Origin: Candidatus Kaiserbacteria bacterium
GTDB taxonomy: Bacteria; Patescibacteriota; Minisyncoccia; Phycocordibacterales; UBA918
Assembly (NCBI GenBank): GCA_023264435.1
Contig: JAHFMK010000003.1
Coordinates: forward strand, 9,808 to 17,798
DNA: 7,991 bases
Direction: 5' to 3'
Of the stretch, positions 1 through 5,719 are shown piece by piece; within the stretch, counting starts at the first letter, position 1, and every line of letters starts with the position of its first letter. A program made the translations under genes and the position numbers. Below the pieces are notes generated by a model. The model was not told the DNA's origin. It was given only the letters and a program-made list of their open reading frames with translations, and ran no database searches.

Positions 1-1068
1 GAAGACATTGCAGGAGTGGTTTCAAAGTGGACTGGTATCCCTGTATCTCGAATGCTTGAAGCAGAAGCGAAGAAACTTGCACGTATGGAAGAGGTGCTTT
101 CAGAACGAGTTGTTGGACAAGCGGATGCAGTGAAGCGAGTGGCAGATGCGGTAAAGCGTTCGCGAGCAGGTATCGCAGATCCTAACAGACCAATTGGTTC
201 CTTCCTTTTCCTTGGTCCGACAGGTGTGGGGAAGACAGAGCTTTCTCGTGCACTCGCTGAGTTTATGTTTAATGATGAAAGTGCGTTGGTACGTATTGAT
301 ATGAGTGAGTATATGGAAAAGCATTCTGTATCAAAAATCATTGGTTCTCCTCCTGGGTACGTGGGACACGAAGAGGGTGGCTCTATTACCGAGCTTGTTC
401 GTCACCGGCCGTACTCAGTGATTTTACTTGATGAAATTGAGAAGGCGCATCCGGAGGTGTTCAATATTTTGTTGCAGGTACTCGACTCTGGACATCTTAC
501 TGATGCGAAGGGACGTAAGGTGAATTTCAAAAATACCGTTATTATTATGACCTCAAACATTGGTGCAGAGCATATTGATAGAATGAGTAAATTTGGATTT
601 GGCGGTCCCTCTGATGTGGGTATGCAGTACGAGCAGGCAAAAGATAAGGTTGCTGATAGTCTTAAAAACTTTTTCCGTCCCGAGTTTTTGAATCGACTTG
701 ATGAGATTATTATCTTCGATATTCTTTCCCGTGAGACTATCCGTGGTATTGTGGATATGCAAGTGAAATTGGTAGTAGAACGCCTTCGTCAAAAAGAAAT
801 TACGCTTACGGTTACGACTGATGTGCTTGATTATATTGCGAGGGAAGGATACGACCCTAAGTTCGGTGCGCGTCCTTTGAAGCGTGTTATTCAGTCAAAG
901 ATACTCACTCCTGTTGCATCGATGATGGTTGGTGAGGGTATGCTTCAAGGAGGAACCGTTTCAGTTTCAATGAAGAAAGGTGAACTTTCATTTGAAGTGA
1001 AGAAAAAATTGAAACGACCTGTTGCACAAAAGAAACGACCGACAAAAGAATTATCAGTCATGATGTAG
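1..1068 (+). CDS. Clp-family AAA+ unfoldase (ClpB/ClpC type), C-terminal part, 5' end outside window
   Basis: This is the second AAA+ module of a Hsp100/Clp hexameric unfoldase, a cytoplasmic ATPase that threads proteins through a central pore for disaggregation (ClpB) or for delivery to ClpP (ClpC). Frame 1 is open from the first base (EDIAGVVSKWTGIPV, the conserved lead-in to NBD2), so the gene starts upstream and a GTG at 16 is not a real start. Visible motifs are Walker A GPTGVGKTE (214-240), pore loop GYVG (358-369), Walker B VILLDE (418-435), sensor-1 TSN (near 553), the RPEFLNR arginine-finger region (676-696) and sensor-2 GARPLKR (865-885). The lead-in and C-terminal small domain read more like ClpB. 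A KFGFGG segment (589-606) sits where ClpC carries its ClpP-binding (L/I/V)GF loop, so ClpB versus ClpC is left open. The tail is unusually basic (KKKLKRP, QKKRP). Asp codons are 16 GAT to 3 GAC, unlike the downstream operon. The family assignment is certain; the subtype is not. Confidence 0.95.
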   Translation, partial: EDIAGVVSKWTGIPVSRMLEAEAKKLARMEEVLSERVVGQADAVKRVADAVKRSRAGIADPNRPIGSFLFLGPTGVGKTELSRALAEFMFNDESALVRIDMSEYMEKHSVSKIIGSPPGYVGHEEGGSITELVRHRPYSVILLDEIEKAHPEVFNILLQVLDSGHLTDAKGRKVNFKNTVIIMTSNIGAEHIDRMSKFGFGGPSDVGMQYEQAKDKVADSLKNFFRPEFLNRLDEIIIFDILSRETIRGIVDMQVKLVVERLRQKEITLTVTTDVLDYIAREGYDPKFGARPLKRVIQSKILTPVASMMVGEGMLQGGTVSVSMKKGELSFEVKKKLKRPVAQKKRPTKELSVMM

Positions 1069-1083
1069 TCTAAAATATGAGCG

Positions 1084-1124
1084 AAAACACAAAGGCGACA
1101 CCGTAGGTGTCGCCTTTGTGTTTT
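1084..1124. terminator. Perfect hairpin, probable bidirectional intrinsic terminator between clp and glmS
   Basis: A perfect 19-bp inverted repeat (left arm 1084-1102, right arm 1106-1124) encloses a GTA loop. The arm is GC-rich near the loop (GGCGACACC). It begins with AAAA and ends with TTTT, so each strand ends the hairpin with a short U-run. It lies 15 bases after the clp stop and 12 bases after the glmS stop read on the minus strand, exactly where a terminator shared by two convergent genes is expected. Confidence 0.9.
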
Positions 1125-1136
1125 AGCATTATTACA

Positions 1137-1172
1137 CTATTCAACAGTAACTGATTTAGCAAGGTTTCGTGG
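1137..1172 (-). pseudogene. glmS: 3'-terminal fragment of glmS (last 11 codons plus stop)
   Basis: Read on the minus strand, 1172 to 1137 encodes PRNLAKSVTVE followed by TAG. This is the nearly invariant C-terminus of glucosamine-fructose-6-phosphate aminotransferase (isomerizing), which makes glucosamine-6-phosphate for cell-wall precursors; the conserved C-terminal tail lies close to the sugar-phosphate active site. Going further upstream, the next codons read R and H (a normal gene would have something like V-D-K/R here) and then an in-frame TAA at 1179-1181. Real glmS sequence therefore stops at about 1172-1178, and the other roughly 590 codons are absent. The fragment alone cannot encode an enzyme. 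It is best read as the displaced 3' end left at one edge of an insertion or rearrangement. Identification of the motif is strong; the mechanism is inference. Confidence 0.88.
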
Positions 1173-1590
1173 ACGATGTTATACGAGCCAATTTACCGAC
1201 GTTTGGGAGTATCCTCGTGTGGAATCAGAAGTTCGAAAAGAGTCTAGTGAATAAACCACTGGCAGAACGTAACCTGAGCTATGCGGACTTCATTGAGTCT
1301 GTTCAAGGTCGCATCGTAGACTTGATGGATATGTTTGATGACAACCGAGTGACGTTCTGGCATCCGGCTTTCAAAGGCAGTGCTTCAATTAAGTATGTAC
1401 TTCCGGTGCTGGTACCTAGCATGAGCTACAAAGAGACGGTGGAATGGCAGCAGATACATGGAATCGTATAGTGACCGGTGAGTATGACGAGACGGAAAAG
1501 CAGAAACAAATAGAAGGACTGCGTGAATATTGCGGGCAGGATACGTATGCCATGGTGAAAATCTGGAAAGTATTGAGCGACGTTATATAG
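1173..1590 (+). pseudogene. Truncated, frameshifted DUF2779-family protein remnant
   Basis: Two frames together read as the C-terminal domain of DUF2779 proteins, a family of unknown function that I infer to have an RNase H-like exonuclease fold. Frame 2 (to a stop at 1469-1471) gives GSILVWNQKFEK, IVDLMDMF, HPAFKGSASIKYVLPVLVP and SYKET. Frame 1 then continues from about 1432 (RDGGMAADTW) through LREYCGQDTYAMVKIW to TAG at 1588-1590. The N..FE and YCxxDT patterns resemble exonuclease metal-binding motifs. The frame change falls at about 1425-1440, consistent with a small indel and perhaps a few lost residues before GGMA. The N-terminal majority of the protein is missing: the homologous sequence starts essentially at the glmS junction. 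A GTG at 1169 opens the first frame but overlaps the glmS tail and is unlikely to be a true start. A sequencing error could explain the frameshift but not the missing N-terminus. Confidence 0.75.
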
Positions 1591-1624
1591 TTCATTTGCT
1601 TCCTTATTTTACAGGGGCATAAAA

Positions 1625-1652
1625 TTGCTAAATTGGGCTAAAGTGCTAGTCT
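1625..1652 (+). promoter_or_regulatory. Candidate promoter of the defence operon
   Basis: In the only non-coding gap before the operon (1591-1665), TTGCTA (1625-1630) and TAGTCT (1647-1652) are separated by 16 bases. TG precedes the second box by one base, as in an extended -10. The predicted start of transcription is then only a few bases before the ATG at 1666, giving a nearly leaderless mRNA. This agrees with the lack of any Shine-Dalgarno sequence there. GCTAAA occurs at 1627 and 1637 and GCTAG at 1646, a roughly 10-base period that could be a regulator site. This is inferred from pattern only. Confidence 0.35.
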
Positions 1653-1665
1653 ATATGAATATTAT

Positions 1666-4600
1666 ATGGAGAAATTACTGGATAATAAAAAGCATCGAGT
1701 AGCAGACGTACTGGAGTCAGAAATACGACAAGGCGCCAAACTATCAGTGATTTCAGCGTACTTCACCATGTACGCCTATGAAAAGCTTAAAGATGCCCTG
1801 GGAGGCATTGATTCTCTACGGTTTCTCTTCGTCGAGCCAACCTTTACTACTGAGGTGGAAGAGTCTCGGGAGTTCATCATTAAGAAGAAACAACGTGAAC
1901 GGGGAGTGTCTGGTAACGAGTATGAGATTCGTTTGCGTAACGAGCTAACTCAATCTACCGTCGCTCGGGAATGTGCTGAGTGGATAAAGAGTCAGGTAGA
2001 GTTCCGGTCACTCAAGAAGTCTGATGTCTCTCGGGCTCGGGCTATCCATATCAAGAATCAAGACAAATCGAGTATGGTGCAGGGCACGCTCGACTTTACC
2101 TCAGCTGGGCTTGGCTATTCGCCATCTCGCACACTAGAGATGAATGTGTTTTCTGATGACACGGCCGCTACTGAACAGCTCTTGTCGTGGTTTGATGAAA
2201 TCTGGTCTGACCCGACTATGACCGAAGTGGTGACTGAAGAAGTACTTCATAGCATGGAGACGGTATACAAAGAGAACTCGCCGCAATTTTTATATTTTGT
2301 CACTCTCTATAACATCTTCCGTGAGTACTTGGAGGACATTAACGAAGAGAATATCGTTAAGACGAAAACAGGTATCAAAGATACGCTCATTTGGAGTAAG
2401 TTATACCGGTTCCAGCGTGATGGTGTGCTTGGTGCTATAGATAAACTGGAGAAGCACAACGGTTGTATAATCGCTGACTCAGTCGGGCTTGGTAAGACGT
2501 TTGAGGCGTTGGCGGTGATTAAATACTACGAACTCCGCAACGACCGGGTATTGGTCCTGGCTCCAAAGAAGCTCCGTGACAACTGGCAGATGTACCGTGC
2601 AAACGATGTGCGGAACGTGCTGGCAACTGACCGCTTTAGTTATGACATTCTTAATCATACCGACCTCACCCGTGAACGTGGGCAATCAGGTGATATCAAT
2701 CTTGAGACACTTAACTGGAGTAACTATGATCTCGTCGTGATTGATGAGTCACATAACTTCCGTAACACTAATCCACGTAAAGACAGAAAGACTCGCTACC
2801 GAAAACTGATGGATGATATTGTGCGCTCAGGAGTAAAGACCAAGGTGCTGATGCTCTCTGCGACACCGGTAAATAATCGACTCAGTGACCTCAGAAACCA
2901 AGTTGCCTTTATTACTGAAGGCAATGACTACGCTCTAGCAGATTCTGGTATTAAAAGTATTAGTGCCACCTTGAACCTCGCTCAGCGTATGTTTAATGAG
3001 TGGTCCGATTTACCTCCAGAAGAGCGACGACTCGACACGCTCCTCAAGCACCTTAATGTCGACTACTTCCGTTTGCTCGACACCCTTACCATCGCTCGCT
3101 CTCGCCGCCACATTGAGAAGTATTACGATATGACCGAAGTGGGCAAGTTCCCTGAGCGACAAAAGCCCCTGAACGTTAAGTCGGATATTGATATCAATGG
3201 CATGTTCCCAAGCCTTGAGGATGTAAACGCTACGCTCTTGCGGATTAAGCTGGCGGTATACTCACCCCTGTCATACGTACTCCCAGAACGCCTTAACTAC
3301 TACGCCAAACTCTATGACATCGAAGTGCGTCCTGGTAACACCTTCACTCAGATAGACCGTGAAAAGAACATTGTCCGTTTGATGCGGGTGAACATTCTGA
3401 AGCGACTCGAAAGTTCAGTGTATTCATACAACATAACGCTCAACAACATTGCGGGGCGGATTCGTGACACCATTAAAGCGGCCGATGCAGTTGATGCTAA
3501 TGGTACGTTTGAGGTTGAGCTTGAGGATATGGATGAAAGTCTTGATGGAGATGACCCAGAGCTTGAAGCAATGACAGTGGGAAGTAAGGTACAGGTAAAG
3601 CTTTCCGATATCGACCTCGTGAAATGGAAGCAAGACCTCGAAGAAGACCTCCGATTTTTTGAGACCCTGATTGCACAAGCTTCAGCCGTCACTCCAGCGC
3701 TTGATGCTAAGATGCGAGACCTCCGTACGCTTATAGAAAATAAACAGGCACAGCCACTCAATGTCGGTAATAAAAAAGTAATCGTCTTTAGTGCTTTTGC
3801 TGATACTGCGACGTACTTGTATGAACACGTCGCTACACATTTGAAAGAAGTGTACGGACTCAATTCTGCCTTAGTAACCGGTGGAGGAACGAACAAGGTG
3901 ACGGTAAAGACTATCCCAACGGACCTTTCTGGTATCCTCACGAACTTCTCACCGAGAGCCAAAGAGAAGGATAAGATATACCCTAATATCAAAGAGGAAA
4001 TTGACGTTCTCTTTGCGACTGACTGCGTATCAGAAGGACAGAACCTGCAAGATTGTGACTTCTTGGTGAACTACGACATCCACTGGAATCCCGTACGGAT
4101 TATCCAGCGTTTTGGTCGTATTGACCGTATCGGTTCTATCAACGACAAAATTCAGCTCGTGAACTTCTGGCCCAACATGGAACTCGACTCATACATCAAG
4201 CTTGAACAACGGGTGCGTGGTCGTATGATGCTCCTCAACACTAGTGCTACCGGAGAAGAAGATATGATTAACCAGACTGAAGCTGATGTAATGAACGATA
4301 TTGAGTATCGTCGCAACCAGCTCACAAAGCTTCAAGAAGAAGTAGTCGACCTCGAAGATATTGCTGGCACCATCTCCATAACCGACCTCACGATGAACGA
4401 TTTCAAGATGGACTTGGCAGAATACATGAAGACTAATGAAGCCAGACTAGAGAAAGCTCCACTTGGCATGTTCGCCATTGCTCCAAAGGAACGGCTCGAA
4501 GCCGGCTTTGAACCAGGGATTATTTTGACGCTCAAGCAGGCACAGTTTTCAGCGGTAGAGAGTAGGGAAGTAAATGCGCTTCATCCGTATTACCTAATGT

Positions 4601-4920
4601 ACATCTCGCAGTCTGGTGAAATACGGTACTCATACTTGCAGGGCAAGTATATCCTCGACCTGTTTAAGAAGCTTTGTTATGGCGATGAGACGGTTCATAA
4701 AGACTTGGTTGCTATCTTTGATAAAGAAACCGACCACTCACGCAATATGGGCACATACTCAGAACTCCTGAAAGCTGCTATTGGTCACATGGTAGGGCAG
4801 AAGCAGGCAGACGGACTGCAGAATCTCTTTGGTTCAGTCGGGAAGACCAGTATTGCAAAGAATGCATCACTCTCAGCCCTTGATGATTTTGAACTCATTT
4901 CATTCTTGATTATTAAGTAA
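1666..4920 (+). CDS. PLD-like domain / SNF2-type superfamily 2 helicase, defence-associated
   Basis: A 1084-residue DNA-acting ATPase. Residues 1-180 look like a degenerate phospholipase D-like domain: ISAYF near 29-33, HIK at 128-130, and GTLDFTSAGL at 140-149 in place of the usual GSxN.T..GL. The Asp expected five residues after the Lys is Ser, so nuclease activity is doubtful. The SF2 core has QRDGV (250-254), Walker A DSVGLGKT (271-278), motif Ia VLVLAPKKL, DESH box (360-363) and SATP (398-401). An insertion of about 300 residues with an acidic stretch (near 616-635) follows. The C-terminal lobe has VIVFSAF (705-711), FATDCVSEGQNLQ (783-795) and QRFGRIDRIG (814-823). This arrangement matches helicases found beside restriction-modification genes and is SNF2-like. 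It is the first gene of the operon and ends 1 base before the next start. No SD precedes ATG 1666, and an upstream ATG at 1655 is out of frame. It probably translocates on or remodels DNA during restriction; that role is inferred. Confidence 0.88.
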   Translation: MEKLLDNKKHRVADVLESEIRQGAKLSVISAYFTMYAYEKLKDALGGIDSLRFLFVEPTFTTEVEESREFIIKKKQRERGVSGNEYEIRLRNELTQSTVARECAEWIKSQVEFRSLKKSDVSRARAIHIKNQDKSSMVQGTLDFTSAGLGYSPSRTLEMNVFSDDTAATEQLLSWFDEIWSDPTMTEVVTEEVLHSMETVYKENSPQFLYFVTLYNIFREYLEDINEENIVKTKTGIKDTLIWSKLYRFQRDGVLGAIDKLEKHNGCIIADSVGLGKTFEALAVIKYYELRNDRVLVLAPKKLRDNWQMYRANDVRNVLATDRFSYDILNHTDLTRERGQSGDINLETLNWSNYDLVVIDESHNFRNTNPRKDRKTRYRKLMDDIVRSGVKTKVLMLSATPVNNRLSDLRNQVAFITEGNDYALADSGIKSISATLNLAQRMFNEWSDLPPEERRLDTLLKHLNVDYFRLLDTLTIARSRRHIEKYYDMTEVGKFPERQKPLNVKSDIDINGMFPSLEDVNATLLRIKLAVYSPLSYVLPERLNYYAKLYDIEVRPGNTFTQIDREKNIVRLMRVNILKRLESSVYSYNITLNNIAGRIRDTIKAADAVDANGTFEVELEDMDESLDGDDPELEAMTVGSKVQVKLSDIDLVKWKQDLEEDLRFFETLIAQASAVTPALDAKMRDLRTLIENKQAQPLNVGNKKVIVFSAFADTATYLYEHVATHLKEVYGLNSALVTGGGTNKVTVKTIPTDLSGILTNFSPRAKEKDKIYPNIKEEIDVLFATDCVSEGQNLQDCDFLVNYDIHWNPVRIIQRFGRIDRIGSINDKIQLVNFWPNMELDSYIKLEQRVRGRMMLLNTSATGEEDMINQTEADVMNDIEYRRNQLTKLQEEVVDLEDIAGTISITDLTMNDFKMDLAEYMKTNEARLEKAPLGMFAIAPKERLEAGFEPGIILTLKQAQFSAVESREVNALHPYYLMYISQSGEIRYSYLQGKYILDLFKKLCYGDETVHKDLVAIFDKETDHSRNMGTYSELLKAAIGHMVGQKQADGLQNLFGSVGKTSIAKNASLSALDDFELISFLIIK

Positions 4921-4921
4921 C

Positions 4922-5698
4922 ATGGATGCTCAGGGAATCATTGATACATTCGCACTCGCTCTTGGTACAGCGATTCAAAAAACGAGGGTCCCGAAGACTC
5001 GCTTTTTAGAACTGCCGAGTGTCAATGCACAAAAGCGTAAGCTCTTGAGTGATGAAGTAGATAACGTCACACTCCTTGCGGTATTCAATGAAGACACTAC
5101 ACACATCCCACCACTGAAAAACAAAGAAGTAGTGTACGAAGAGATTTATTTCTTCCATGTTGCACTAAAGAAAGACACGCACTTTGCGGAACTCAATCAG
5201 TTGCTTCAGTCACACATCACGAACCCTGCCGTTATTTTTTTCACCTTTGATAGTGCAGTAGCTATCAGTGTTGCTCCGAAGCGTTTACACAAGCAAGAAG
5301 CAGGGAAGACTGTGTCAGACAGTGTGTTCATTACTCCATGGCTCGATATCACCAATGTCCGAGACTACAATTTTTTAGAGGATGGCAAGGTAACCAGTTG
5401 CTCATTTACCCATCTCGAACGCTTCTATCAGGACTTTACAAACTACGTTCGCCATGCCGAAATGTTGCGCTTCCAAGAAACGCTCACCATCGACCGTCGC
5501 CGGGATTGGTCTGTTTTAGAGCCACTTTTGAAGCAGTTGCGTGCCACAAACAATGAAATTTGCCGTCTCTCTGAGGAAGAACGCAAGCAAGCAGGCTTTG
5601 GCGACAAGCTATCACTGCGGAGTAAGCAGGTAAAACTTGAAAAAGACCGATCACAAACCACAGAAAACATCAAAAATATATTAGAAAAAAAGGGCTAA
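4922..5698 (+). CDS. DUF4391-like protein of the R-M operon
   Basis: A 258-residue soluble protein with no signal peptide or membrane segment. The N-terminal half has features I associate with DUF4391: an early KTRF/LPSVNAQKRKLLSDEVDNVTLL region (about 20-50), strands ending in EEIYFFHVALK (73-83), an AVIFFTF segment (about 98-104) and a later FITPWLDI (about 135-142). The C-terminal 70 residues are charged and probably helical or coiled coil (LLKQLRATNNEICRLSEEERK, then an EKDRSQTTENIKNILEKKG-type tail). No catalytic motif is evident, and DUF4391 has no function known to me. ATG 4922 lies one base after the helicase TAA, without an obvious SD, so translation is probably coupled. Its position between a helicase and Mod suggests an adaptor or small partner subunit. 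The family call is from memory of patterns, so moderate. Confidence 0.72.
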   Translation: MDAQGIIDTFALALGTAIQKTRVPKTRFLELPSVNAQKRKLLSDEVDNVTLLAVFNEDTTHIPPLKNKEVVYEEIYFFHVALKKDTHFAELNQLLQSHITNPAVIFFTFDSAVAISVAPKRLHKQEAGKTVSDSVFITPWLDITNVRDYNFLEDGKVTSCSFTHLERFYQDFTNYVRHAEMLRFQETLTIDRRRDWSVLEPLLKQLRATNNEICRLSEEERKQAGFGDKLSLRSKQVKLEKDRSQTTENIKNILEKKG

Positions 5699-5710
5699 AT
5701 ACGTTATAGT
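5681..5710 (+). promoter_or_regulatory. Candidate internal promoter before mod
   Basis: TTAGAA (5681-5686) and TATAGT (5705-5710) are 18 bases apart, overlapping the end of the DUF4391 gene. Transcription would start close to the ATG at 5720. A separate promoter would let the methyltransferase be made independently of the upstream genes. The gap before mod (21 bases) is the largest inside the operon. The 8-mer GGGCTAAA (5692-5699) and the 7-mer CTATATG (5716-5722) both also occur in the gap before the helicase gene (1635-1642 and 1651-1657), but with different spacing. Weak, pattern-based call. Confidence 0.3.
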
Positions 5711-5719
5711 TAGGCCTAT

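Noticed and set aside
1137..1180. Tn7 insertion at glmS
   Set aside because: Tn7 inserts downstream of the glmS stop and leaves the gene whole; here the break is inside the coding sequence, and no Tn7 end repeats or tns genes are visible. A different integration or recombination event is more likely.
1591..1665. Small gene or RNA in the gap before the helicase
   Set aside because: Only 75 bases, with no meaningful frame or stable hairpin seen; promoter-like words are the best explanation.
3348..3992. Antisense open frame of 214 codons inside the helicase gene
   Set aside because: It is Ser/Arg-rich with no recognisable domain, lies wholly opposite a strongly supported helicase, and has no RBS or promoter; a shadow of the real frame.
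5235..5241. Homopolymer runs (T7 here, A7 at 5685-5691) as phase-variation switches
   Set aside because: Seven-base runs are too short and ordinary for coding DNA of this composition. The A7 run is at the very end of the DUF4391 gene, and mod itself has no tandem repeat tract.
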